Shown: positions 1 through 5,956, counted from the first letter of the stretch. The stretch: DNA of 10,483 nt from JBAPRR01 sp049281195 (GCA_049281195.1 JBAPRR010000124.1:1-10483), one strand, 5' to 3'. The notes: a model not told the origin generated them from the letters alone. Numbers and translations: made by a program.

Positions 1-714
1 CGTATGCGTGGCGTAGATCTTTTCGACGTCGATATCAGCTGCGAGCTTCGGAACGTCGTCATCAACGGGGTCGACATCGCCCCACTCGTCGAGGCCGAGC
101 TGAACCATCGCATGCCGGACAGGGAGAAGATGCGACCAATCGATCCCGATGGATTCCGCGAAGCATGGGCGATCCTCAAACGCCTATGGGAGGACACCGT
201 CGCCCGGGCTCGCACATTTCCCGAAGCAGAGCTCCATCGGCAGGTCGGCGATGAGTGGTCGTTCATCCAGACGCTTCGACATCTCAACTTCGCCATGGGT
301 GCTTGGATCGACCGGATGATCCTCGGGATCGAGTCTCCTTGGAACGACCTCGATCTGCCGTGGGACGAAGGCCCGGAATCTGACGACATTCCTTGGGATC
401 GCGATGCTCGACCATCACTGGACGAAGTCCTGAGACTCCGGCGCCAGCATCAACACAGCATCGATCAGATCGTGGCTTCTCTTACCGAAGAGGAGCTTTC
501 TTCCACGATCACGCGTACCGGGACCGGGTGGCCGAGATTAAAAGATTTCCCGTTCAAAGAGTGCCTACTGGTGGTTTTCAATGAGGAATGGGAGCACCGC
601 CTGTTCGCTGAACGCGATTTGACGGGCCTCGGGCGAACTCAGCCTGGCAGTCAATCCGGCCAGACCACTTCGAAACCTGAGGCAAAGGCCGCAGATCGAA
701 CCCGCTCCTCGTAA
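1..714 (+). CDS. DinB-superfamily protein, 5' partial
   Basis: The frame is open to the left window edge. The first ATG is at 4, but the residues around it (MRGVDLFDVDIS, ELRNVVINGVDIAPLVEAEL) look like the end of a pentapeptide-like N-terminal leader, so the true start is probably upstream. Counting from the ATG at 4, a four-helix DinB-like domain spans about residues 45-205: the GDEWSFIQTLRHL segment (His93) and the FNEEWEHRLFAERDL segment (His198) fit the conserved metal-ligand helices of DinB/YfiT-type proteins. Known members are metal-dependent, thiol-transferase-like or stress-associated proteins; the substrate here is unknown. The natural end of such proteins lies near AERDLTGLG (about residue 210). 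The last 26 residues are hydrophilic, low-complexity and encoded opposite a VapC remnant, so they look like read-through across a recombination junction. The family call is fairly secure; the function is not. Confidence 0.75.
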   Translation, partial: RMRGVDLFDVDISCELRNVVINGVDIAPLVEAELNHRMPDREKMRPIDPDGFREAWAILKRLWEDTVARARTFPEAELHRQVGDEWSFIQTLRHLNFAMGAWIDRMILGIESPWNDLDLPWDEGPESDDIPWDRDARPSLDEVLRLRRQHQHSIDQIVASLTEEELSSTITRTGTGWPRLKDFPFKECLLVVFNEEWEHRLFAERDLTGLGRTQPGSQSGQTTSKPEAKAADRTRSS

Positions 715-851
715 GTGACGAATGCCATCAAGTCAGTTTTCACCGACGGAACGCTGGCCAGATGGATGGCATCAATGCTGCGCAGGTCAGCAGGCCCCAT
801 TGTCGCAGTTCGTTCTGTGAGGTCGACAGATGCACGGTCGGCAGAAGGAAG
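651..851 (-). pseudogene. VapC (PIN-domain toxin) 3' fragment
   Basis: On the minus strand the last ~58 codons before the TGA at 651-653 read TERTATMGPADLRSIDAIHLAS, then a DLMAFVTYEERV segment, ending GFEVVWPD. This is the C-terminal half of a VapC-type PIN toxin: the LRS(L/I)DAIHLA helix carries the third catalytic aspartate, followed by the FVTYD-R strand and the terminal strand. The N-terminal half (LDTSAL strand with the first Asp, and the central Glu) is absent. The coding similarity begins at about the stop codon of the neighbouring adenylate kinase (853-855). No cognate antitoxin is seen. The fragment overlaps the 3' end of the DinB gene on the other strand. I regard it as a decayed toxin gene cut off by insertion or recombination. 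An ORF extends to 929, but its upper part lies antisense-frame within adk and has no PIN-like residues. Confidence 0.72.
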
Positions 852-852
852 G

Positions 853-1428
853 TCAGATATGAAGGCTATCCACGGCGCTTGTGATGTCACCGAACACGTC
901 CTCAACTGACTGCTCGCCATTGATGTCAAGGAGTATTCCGCGGCCCGCGTAAAAGTCGAGTAACGGCTCCGTCTCAGTCTCGAACACTTTGAAGCGGTGG
1001 TTGATCGTCACCTCATCGTCGTCGGTGCGTCCCTCTACGTCCGCGCGTGCACGAAGCCGCTTGAGCAGTTCGTCATGACCAACTCTGAGATAGACCACAG
1101 CCTGAAGCTCGATGCCTTTGATCTCCTGGGCCACCGAATACGCCACCTCTGCCTGACCAAGCGTCCGTGGGAAACCATCGAGGATGTAGCCACCGTTGTT
1201 AGCCGCTTCGAGAAGGGGCGTAGACAGTATTTCGAAGACCAGCTCATCAGGAACGAGATCTCCACGCCTCAGGTAGCCGGCAGCAACCTTCCCGATCTTC
1301 GTGCCTCGGGCCACCTCGGCTCGCAACAACTCGCCGCTGGACAACTGGGTGATTCTGTAATGATCGGCCAACTTCGTCGCCTGTGTGCCTTTACCAGCAC
1401 CGGGATAGGCCACCAACAGGAGTCGCAT
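853..1428 (-). CDS. adk: Adenylate kinase, short (lidless) type, probable accessory paralogue
   Basis: A 191-aa protein of the adenylate kinase family (ATP + AMP to 2 ADP, cytosol). Visible motifs: P-loop AYPGAGKGTQ at residues 7-16, SSGELLRAEV (30-39) in the AMP-binding region, DGFPRT (84-89), EGRTDDDE (132-139), and Arg145 in the helix after the short LID. The lack of the ~30-residue LID insert matches the short actinobacterial form. Two deviations from consensus are visible: the first P-loop Gly is Ala, and the usual SGD(M/L)LR aspartate is Glu. The housekeeping adk normally sits beside secY and map in the ribosomal-protein cluster; this copy stands alone in an accessory region, so it is probably a paralogue. 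A GTG at 1437 in frame gives three more residues, but the ATG at 1428 is preferred because a TAGTGT box lies 7 nt upstream and no Shine-Dalgarno is visible. The identity of the family is secure. Confidence 0.9.
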   Translation of the reverse strand: MRLLLVAYPGAGKGTQATKLADHYRITQLSSGELLRAEVARGTKIGKVAAGYLRRGDLVPDELVFEILSTPLLEAANNGGYILDGFPRTLGQAEVAYSVAQEIKGIELQAVVYLRVGHDELLKRLRARADVEGRTDDDEVTINHRFKVFETETEPLLDFYAGRGILLDINGEQSVEDVFGDITSAVDSLHI

Positions 1429-1435
1429 TTTCGTC

Positions 1436-1441
1436 ACACTA
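1436..1441 (-). promoter_or_regulatory. Putative -10 box for leaderless adk
   Basis: TAGTGT on the minus strand ends 7 nt before the ATG at 1428. This fits the TANNNT -10 consensus and implies a transcript starting at or very near the start codon. No clear -35 was found. Confidence 0.4.
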
Positions 1442-1480
1442 TTGGCAGCGGCGGCGACGGCGTCTGCTGACGCCTTGTAA

Positions 1481-1806
1481 GCGACCCAGCAACGGGCGGT
1501 CGCCTCGATCCTCCAGCTTCCCGACGGGATTGGCCTTTGCCCAGCCGTCCCGGATTCAGAGGACTTCGAGTGGCTGACGGTCGCGCCACCCTGGATCCGG
1601 TCGCCGACCGCGCCGCCCGCCTCGGGACGCCGGGCGCTTGCTCAGTGGCTGTTCGAACAGCGGCGTAGGGTCCGCTTCCGGTGGGAATGTTGGGGTGGTC
1701 CCTGGTTCCAATACGAACCGCGACCTGGTCGTCATGGGGCCCATGATCGCGTTGGTCTGACCCGGAATCGCTACATAGGTGCTACGCCGGCGCTACAGTT
1801 ACTGGC
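1481..1806 (+). other. Intergenic stretch with a startless open frame (possible gene remnant)
   Basis: The space between the divergent adk and Phd genes holds no recognised gene. Plus-strand frame 2 stays open from the codon after a TAA at 1478-1480 to a TGA at 1892-1894, but has no ATG, GTG or TTG usable as an early start. Its middle part (about 1547-1717) reads with balanced, Trp-rich composition (for example DFEWLTVAPPWIRSP, ALAQWLFEQRRRVRF, WECWGGPWFQYEP), unlike typical shadow frames. It may be a decayed gene that lost its 5' end. I do not recognise the protein. A 14-bp perfect palindrome, GCTGTTCGAACAGC, sits at 1648-1661. The opposite-strand frame at 1556-1744 is Pro/Arg-rich and unconvincing. 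Confidence 0.3.
1770..1799 (+). promoter_or_regulatory. Promoter/operator of the Phd-VapC pair: three GCTAC repeats
   Basis: GCTAC occurs at 1770-1774, 1781-1785 and 1792-1796, exactly 11 nt apart and so on one helical face. The third copy merges with a TACAGT -10 box (1794-1799) that ends 7 nt before the GTG at 1807, implying a leaderless mRNA. Phd-family antitoxins repress their own promoters, so these iterated half-sites are a plausible operator. That assignment is inference from position and spacing. Confidence 0.5.
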
Positions 1807-2085
1807 GTGGCTACCCCAATACCGCAACGAGAACTCAGGAACAACAACGCCGACATCCTCAATCGGGTCGAGGCCGGGGAGAGCTTCGTCGTGACCCGGA
1901 ACGGCGTCGCGGTTGCTGACGTCTTTCCCCATGCAGAGCGGAACGGACCACCGATGTTCCCCAAGACCAAGGATCTCGCCGACAGGCGAGCCAGGGAATC
2001 CTCTGTAGACCGCGACGCGTGGCTCCAAGACATTCTCGACGCCGAGATCGTGATGGACGACGACCCGCTCAACAGTCGTGCCTGA
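1807..2085 (+). CDS. Type II antitoxin, Phd/YefM family
   Basis: A 92-aa protein whose N-terminal half is a Phd/YefM DNA-binding domain: IPQRELRNNNADILNRVEAGESFVVTRNGVAVADV covers the strand-helix-helix-strand dimer core (about residues 5-40). The C-terminal half (RRARESSVDRDAWLQDIL, then an acidic DAEIVMDDD tail) is the flexible segment that normally wraps the cognate toxin. It neutralises the PIN toxin encoded directly downstream, with which it overlaps by 8 nt, and probably represses the shared promoter. The GTG start is chosen because the -10 box lies 7 nt upstream and the Phd domain starts immediately. The usual Phd motif has RE(L/F)...A..IL; here NNN replaces the more common small residues after REL. 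Confidence 0.88.
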   Translation: MATPIPQRELRNNNADILNRVEAGESFVVTRNGVAVADVFPHAERNGPPMFPKTKDLADRRARESSVDRDAWLQDILDAEIVMDDDPLNSRA

Positions 2086-2473
2086 ACACGCTCTCGCCCT
2101 GCTTGACACTTCTTGCGTCATCGACTTCCCGGACCAGATGGAGCAGTTGGCCGAAGCGGCCGCCGTAAGCACGCTGACGATCGCTGAGTTGGCGTACGGC
2201 ATCCATCACGACGACCCGGTGATTGCTGCCACTCGCGAGGCGCGCTATCGAGATGTGCTCAACGAGTTCGACCCTGTTCCTTATTCCGCTCGGGCGGCCC
2301 ACCTCTATGGAGCTCTTGCCACAGCGGTCAGGAGGTCGGGAAGGAACCCTCGGCCCCGGCGTATCGACTTGATGGTCGCTTCGGTTGCAGCGGAGCTCCG
2401 TGCCGTCTTGCTGACCAGAAACCCGGACGACTTCGTCGGTCTCGCAGACATCGTCCAGGTGATCGCGGTCTGA
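2078..2473 (+). CDS. vapC: Type II toxin, VapC-like PIN-domain ribonuclease
   Basis: A 131-aa PIN-domain protein. Acidic catalytic residues expected for Mg2+-dependent RNase activity are visible: Asp10 in LLDTSCVIDF, Glu37 in TIAELAYG, Asp97 in RRIDLMVASVAA, and a TRNPDDF segment (113-119) at the place of the fourth acid. Family members cleave tRNA or rRNA and arrest growth until bound by the antitoxin. The GTG start at 2078 overlaps the end of the Phd gene by 8 nt, so the two are translationally coupled. The length is normal for VapC and all motifs are intact, so the toxin is probably active. The RNA target cannot be read from the sequence. Confidence 0.9.
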   Translation: MPEHALALLDTSCVIDFPDQMEQLAEAAAVSTLTIAELAYGIHHDDPVIAATREARYRDVLNEFDPVPYSARAAHLYGALATAVRRSGRNPRPRRIDLMVASVAAELRAVLLTRNPDDFVGLADIVQVIAV

Positions 2474-2519
2474 CGCGACGCGTGAGAACGATCACCGTGG
2501 CCGAGCTCACCGCGAAGCC

Positions 2520-3362
2520 ATGAAGTCGTCACGCAGCGCGCAGGGTGTCGCGCTTGAGCGTGCGTTGCTTTCGGACATGGGCATCCTTGCTGATCACGAG
2601 GCGCGAGGAATGCTCACACCACAGATGGCTGCGATCTTGAAGACGGCGAGGCACCTTCCGCTTCGCCTTCGACTCCGGTCGGTGACGCTGGCCGGGCTGG
2701 CGACACGAGTCTTGTGGTTCGATGACCAGATTGCGAAAGCCCTCGAAGGAGGCATCGACCAGGTGGTGATTGTCGGAGCCGGCTACGACACCCGAGCCTG
2801 GAGGCTGAGACGCGAAGGGGTACGCTTTTTCGAGGTAGATCACCCTGCGACCCTGAGGGACAAGCGACGACGGGCGCCCGGTCACGGGCCGACATATGTC
2901 GAGGTGGATCTCCGAACAGAAAGCGCGATGCAGCGGCTGAGCGCTTGTGGCCTCATCTCTTCCCGCCCCGCCATCTTCGTCGTAGAAGGTGTCTCGATGT
3001 ACCTCAGCGAAGCGGTCGTCTCTCGACAGTTGCAAAATCTGGGTGAATCGAGCACCGGCAGCCGACTGGTGGTGGACTTCCTACCACCGCGTGGCTTCGG
3101 GACACTTCAGAATCACCGGCAGGACCGGGTGCAGCGGCTTGCACGGACCGGAAGCGGCGAAGGTCTCGGATTGCTGGTCGATCCCCTGCGCGCGGCGGAA
3201 CTCGTGAAAGCATCGGGCTGGGTCGTGGACGAGGTCACGAGCATGCGACACGCGGCCAGCGAGCTACTTCCATGCCGGTCGGGTCTCCCGCTTGATGCCA
3301 TCAACGAGTACAAGACCTTGCTGGCCGCCTCCCTTGACGACGTCGTCGGCGCGTCAGCCTGA
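2520..3362 (+). CDS. SAM-dependent methyltransferase, TIGR00027 / PPM (LCM1-like) type
   Basis: A 280-aa class I methyltransferase of the group common in mycobacteria and other actinobacteria. Motif I for SAM binding is VVIVGAGYDTRAWR (residues 82-95), the acidic loop after strand 2 is FEVDHP (104-109), and FVVEGVSMYL (153-162) is the family signature after strand 4. Asp130-Leu131 probably contacts the adenine. Relatives are annotated as leucine-carboxyl-methyltransferase-like or O-methyltransferases, with lipid or polyketide substrates in some cases; the substrate here is unknown. It begins 46 nt after the vapC stop on the same strand and may be read through from the TA promoter. No strong Shine-Dalgarno precedes the ATG. 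The family is secure and the substrate open. Confidence 0.87.
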   Translation: MKSSRSAQGVALERALLSDMGILADHEARGMLTPQMAAILKTARHLPLRLRLRSVTLAGLATRVLWFDDQIAKALEGGIDQVVIVGAGYDTRAWRLRREGVRFFEVDHPATLRDKRRRAPGHGPTYVEVDLRTESAMQRLSACGLISSRPAIFVVEGVSMYLSEAVVSRQLQNLGESSTGSRLVVDFLPPRGFGTLQNHRQDRVQRLARTGSGEGLGLLVDPLRAAELVKASGWVVDEVTSMRHAASELLPCRSGLPLDAINEYKTLLAASLDDVVGASA

Positions 3363-3405
3363 TCCCGATCGTCAACGAGCGAGGCGGTTCGTGCAATCCG
3401 ATGGG

Positions 3406-3451
3406 GTGGGCCGTAGTCACTGGTATTCGAACTGGTCGGACGTCAAGGTCC
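3406..3451 (+). repeat. Dispersed repeat, copy A (diverged)
   Basis: This begins GTGGGCCGTAG and matches copies B (7451) and C (8233). The first 27 nt differ from copy C at only 2 positions by my count, and similarity then fades. Read in the same frame as the others it gives VGRSHWYSNWSDVKVRLRAL. It lies between the methyltransferase stop and the AbrB-type antitoxin promoter. Sequence immediately left of GTGGG is unrelated to that of the other copies. Confidence 0.72.
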
Positions 3452-3507
3452 GACTCAGAGCGCTCGGCCGAGACCTCGCCAGTAATGCTTTGTAACGAAC
3501 AGTGCGC

Positions 3508-3513
3508 TACAAT
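3508..3513 (+). promoter_or_regulatory. -10 box for the AbrB/PIN-like pair
   Basis: TACAAT, a near-consensus -10 hexamer, ends 6 nt before the ATG at 3520. This indicates a leaderless transcript and decides the start: an in-frame GTG at 3502 lies upstream of the -10 box. No convincing -35 is visible. Confidence 0.5.
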
Positions 3514-3519
3514 GCATCC

Positions 3520-3762
3520 ATGTCCTCACCAGTAGTTCATGCGAAGGTGTCAAACCGGGGTCAGACCAGCCTTCCCGCTCAGCTGCGGCATCGATGGGGT
3601 ATCGAGACCGGCGGGGATGTCGCCTTCGTCGACCTGGGAGACTCGGCGCTGATATTGCCCGGCGGGATGGATCAAGCCAAGGCGGAGCTGAAGCGCGTCC
3701 TCGCCGAGCGCTACAACTCCGGACTCGCGGCTATTTCTGATCCTGACCTCGCCGACCAGTAG
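3520..3762 (+). CDS. AbrB/MazE/SpoVT-fold antitoxin-like DNA-binding protein
   Basis: An 80-aa protein whose first ~45 residues form a swapped-hairpin AbrB domain: AKVSNRGQTSLPAQLRHRWGIETGGDVAFVDLGDSALILPGG. The (K/R)VSxRGQ(T/V)xLPxxLR and ..G..V.....G..(L/I)LP signatures are clear. The C-terminal half (AKAELKRVLAERYNSGLAAISDPDLADQ) is helical with an acidic tail, as expected of a toxin-binding segment. Its stop codon overlaps the next gene's GTG by 1 nt (TAGTG). AbrB-fold antitoxins (for example VapB types) autorepress, so control of the TACAAT promoter just upstream is likely. No palindromic operator was recognised. Confidence 0.85.
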   Translation: MSSPVVHAKVSNRGQTSLPAQLRHRWGIETGGDVAFVDLGDSALILPGGMDQAKAELKRVLAERYNSGLAAISDPDLADQ

Positions 3763-4187
3763 TGGATGTCGTTCTCGACGATCGACTGCTCATCGAGGAA
3801 CTCCTGGTTGGCCTCGATCGCCGAGGCGCTCAGCTGCACACGACGTCGTACTGGTACCACCGGGCGTGCCGGGCCGCGGTGGCTGGAGCTGGTGGCCATC
3901 TCTCCGGGCCGTTCCGCGAGCTGCCGCCGGTCGAGCAAAGGCAGGCTATTACTTCGATGCTGCAGCTTCCCGCGGAGATCGGCCTGCCGCGACCACGAGA
4001 CGTCGTTCCGATCATGGTGAGCGTCGCCGGTCGCCATCCCGTGCTCAATGTGCTCAACCTCGAGGCGATAGCGACGGCGCATTCGCTTCATGCAAGTGTC
4101 TGGCTCTCTCCCGAGGGAGCACTGGGCATGCTGCCCGATGTGCTCGCTGCAGAGGGCCTCAACTGGGAAAGAATCGCGACGGGCTGA
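3762..4187 (+). CDS. Putative PIN-like toxin partnered with AbrB antitoxin
   Basis: A 141-aa protein in the toxin position, coupled (TAGTG) to the AbrB antitoxin. It lacks textbook VapC motifs but follows a PIN-like order: an acidic hydrophobic first strand VVLDDRLLIEELLVG (Asp6/Asp7), a conserved-looking TTSYWYHRACRA segment (27-38), LPAEIGLPRPRDVVPIM (69-85), and a late EAIATAHSLHASVWLSPEG (101-119) that aligns in position with the PIN DA.IAA.A...a.l.T.D. region, with Glu in place of Asp and SPEG in place of T-D. I infer a divergent PIN-like nuclease; the residue pairing is by eye. Alternatives are a non-nuclease regulator or an inactive relative. The GTG start is supported by overlap with the upstream stop. 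Confidence 0.6.
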   Translation: MDVVLDDRLLIEELLVGLDRRGAQLHTTSYWYHRACRAAVAGAGGHLSGPFRELPPVEQRQAITSMLQLPAEIGLPRPRDVVPIMVSVAGRHPVLNVLNLEAIATAHSLHASVWLSPEGALGMLPDVLAAEGLNWERIATG

Positions 4188-4494
4188 GCTCCCGAGCCCA
4201 GAACGGCGTCGTTTCCCGGAGTTTCGAATAGCGACGTACGGTGTCGAAGTCTGTGGTCTTGAGGTGTCATAAGGCGAAACCATTCGCCCAGGTAGATGGA
4301 CCAAGTGTCCGGCTGCCGGCCCCAAATACGGTGGTTCGCCGAGGTGGAGGAAATCGGTAAGCCCGAGGAGAGGAAGACAGGTCGACAGGGTCTCTAACTT
4401 TGGTCACACCGAGCCGGGGCGCCAGAGCGGCAACCTGGATTCTCGCCGGAGGGACCATCTCTCGCGTGCCCCGCAGTCCTCAGAGACCACCAAG
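4188..4494 (+). other. Intergenic region, no gene recognised
   Basis: About 300 nt between the PIN-like gene and the sigma factor promoter. The frames are short or shadow-like. The only item seen is TTCGAATAGCGACGTACGG at 4223-4241, which matches the 1652-1670 sequence at 14-16 of 19 positions and loosely resembles the reverse complement of the dispersed repeat core. No terminator with a T-run was found. Confidence 0.4.
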
Positions 4495-4519
4495 GGAACT
4501 CTTGGGCGCCTGATGCGTA
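4495..4519 (+). promoter_or_regulatory. ECF-type promoter upstream of the sigma factor gene
   Basis: GGAAC at 4495-4499 and CGTA at 4516-4519 are separated by 16 nt. This matches the GGAAC -35 (with conserved AAC) and CGT-type -10 of many ECF sigma targets, and suggests positive autoregulation. Transcription would begin around 4526-4530, overlapping the candidate start codons, so the message may be leaderless. Confidence 0.55.
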
Positions 4520-4523
4520 AGAC

Positions 4524-5123
4524 ATGGTGATGGCAGCAACCGGCGAGGATGATGCGGCCCTGATCCGGGCGGCCCAGAGCGATCCGGCGCTCTTCGGTGC
4601 GATCTTCGACCGCCACTTTGGCGCCGTCTACCGGTTCTGCGGACGGCGGGTCGGGCGCGACCTGGCCGAGGATCTCGCGGGCGAGACGTTCCGACGAGCG
4701 TTCGAAGCCCGTCACACCTACGACCTCAGCCGGTCCAACGCCCTCCCGTGGTTGTTCCGCATCGCGCTCAACCTGGTGCGCGATGCCATCCGGGCGAGAG
4801 TTGCCGAGGATCGTGCTTACGCCCGATTGCAAGCCTTCGCCGGGGTCGGGTCGCTGAGCGAGGAAGACCAGGTGGCCATGAGCGCTGAGGCGCGTGCCGA
4901 GCTCGCCCTCCTCGCTCGCCTCCTCGTGGCCGAAGCCGACGTAGATGCCTTGTTCCTCCACGTCTGGGACGGATTGAGCTACGTCAAAGTGGCCACTGCT
5001 CTGGGGATACCCGTCGGCACGGCGCGATCCCGGCTGAGCCGGCTCCGCCATCGCCTCGAAGCAGCGCTAAGCGACCAGGCCAGCGACTCGCAAGCAATGG
5101 AGCTGAAGGCAGAGGAGCCGTGA
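4524..5123 (+). CDS. RNA polymerase sigma factor, ECF (sigma-70 family)
   Basis: A 199-aa two-domain ECF sigma. Region 2 spans about residues 20-90 (FGAIFDRHFGAVYRFCGRRV, DLAEDLAGETFRRAFEARHTYD, PWLFRIALNLVRDAIRAR), giving -10 recognition and core binding. Region 4 spans about 130-185 (DVDALFLHVWDGLSYVKVATALGIPVGTARSRLSRLRHRLEAAL), with a helix-turn-helix reading the -35. There is no long C-terminal extension. Three in-frame starts lie together (ATG 4524, GTG 4527, ATG 4530). The ECF-like promoter just upstream would start transcription near 4526-4530, so the true start may be 4527 or 4530 on a leaderless mRNA. It is followed by an anti-sigma-like gene with TGATG coupling, the standard regulator pair. 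The inducing signal cannot be read. Confidence 0.93.
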   Translation: MVMAATGEDDAALIRAAQSDPALFGAIFDRHFGAVYRFCGRRVGRDLAEDLAGETFRRAFEARHTYDLSRSNALPWLFRIALNLVRDAIRARVAEDRAYARLQAFAGVGSLSEEDQVAMSAEARAELALLARLLVAEADVDALFLHVWDGLSYVKVATALGIPVGTARSRLSRLRHRLEAALSDQASDSQAMELKAEEP

Positions 5124-5956
5124 TGGACCGACTCGCTGAACTTGTACGGCAACTCGAACCGGAGATGCCACCGCCGTCGGCAGATCTCCAAGCTCGTCAG
5201 CGTGACACGCTTCTCCAGTCGATTGCGTCGTCGGAGAAGGCGCAAACGCGCCCGCATCGGCGCATTCGACGCAGAGGCTGGTTCGTTGCGATTGCGGGCG
5301 CAGCAGCGGCGATCATCGTGGCGATCTTGGTTCCTCCTCCCTCCTCGTCCCCACGCCCATCAGCCCGCACGCACGTCGTGCTGACGGCAGTGATGAGGGC
5401 GTTGGCGGCTACCGGTAACGACATCGAAGAGGTCGAGTCGACAGTGCCGGGTACCCCGTTGGCCACGAACTCTTGGGTCGACCTGTTCACCGGGGCATGT
5501 CGCACGGATACGTCGCTCAACGGACAGCCCTCTCTGGTGATATCTGTCCAGCATGGGGAGGCTGTCGTCATCGACTACCTCCTACAGGAGTGGTGGACTC
5601 GCGGTACCGGGGGCGTGAGCTGTGAGCCACTGACTCCTCAGACCATCGAGCACGACGTGAGCACGGGCGACTACACGGTCGCAGGCCGCTCCACCGTCGG
5701 CGGGCAACCGTCGCTAAAGCTCGTGTCAACGTCGACGACCACGGGACTCCATCAAGTGACGAAGCTGACAACTCTGTGGGTGAACGCGACGACCTATTTG
5801 CCGATCCAGTCGACGTCTGCGGGCCATCTCACCGAGCAGACGATGTTCACCTGGCGGCCGGCCACGGCCGCCAACACGGCGATACTCAACGTCACGGTGC
5901 CTGCCAGCTTCCATCAGGTCGTGGCACCACCCCCGGGAACTCGGGGGGGTGGCTAG
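5123..5956 (+). CDS. Anti-sigma-factor-like single-pass membrane protein (CU044_5270-like)
   Basis: A 277-aa protein. Residues 1-51 are cytoplasmic, charged and helical (MDRLAELVRQLEPEMPPPSA, LQARQRDTLLQSI), ending in an Arg-rich anchor (HRRIRRR). One transmembrane helix follows at about 52-70 (GWFVAIAGAAAAIIVAILV), then a Pro/Ser linker and a ~200-residue beta-rich exported domain with two cysteines (GACRTD and GVSCEP) that could form a disulfide. No HxxxCxxC zinc anti-sigma motif is present, so this is not a ZAS-type protein. The ATG at 5123 overlaps the sigma stop (TGATG) with GGAG 5 nt upstream, which decides against the GTG at 5120. The arrangement suggests it holds the sigma factor at the membrane and senses an envelope cue. 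That role is inferred from context; similarity to actinobacterial CU044_5270 proteins is by memory of their layout. Confidence 0.7.
   Translation: MDRLAELVRQLEPEMPPPSADLQARQRDTLLQSIASSEKAQTRPHRRIRRRGWFVAIAGAAAAIIVAILVPPPSSSPRPSARTHVVLTAVMRALAATGNDIEEVESTVPGTPLATNSWVDLFTGACRTDTSLNGQPSLVISVQHGEAVVIDYLLQEWWTRGTGGVSCEPLTPQTIEHDVSTGDYTVAGRSTVGGQPSLKLVSTSTTTGLHQVTKLTTLWVNATTYLPIQSTSAGHLTEQTMFTWRPATAANTAILNVTVPASFHQVVAPPPGTRGGG
5927..5952 (+). other. Strong GC hairpin across the anti-sigma stop codon region
   Basis: CCACCCCCG (5927-5935) pairs with CGGGGGGGTGG (5942-5952, two G bulged) around the loop GGAACT, ending 1 nt before the TAG. It encodes the PPPGTRGGG tail. There is no T-run, so it may be an intercistronic mRNA structure or partial terminator between the anti-sigma gene and the lipase gene. 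Confidence 0.45.

Noticed and set aside
715..909. Plus-strand GTG frame of 64 codons after the DinB gene
   Set aside because: It is the complement of the vapC remnant and the adk end, with no ribosome binding site or recognisable domain.
2529..3035. Minus-strand open frame opposite the methyltransferase
   Set aside because: The methyltransferase motifs are unambiguous on the plus strand.
3711..4325. Minus-strand open frame (204 codons) over the PIN-like gene
   Set aside because: The plus strand has TA organisation with overlapping start/stop and a -10 box; the minus frame has Arg/Ser-rich shadow composition and no recognisable motif.
4404..5051. Long minus-strand open frame (215 codons) opposite the sigma factor gene
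   Set aside because: The plus strand encodes clear sigma regions 2 and 4; the minus frame is the usual high-GC antisense shadow.
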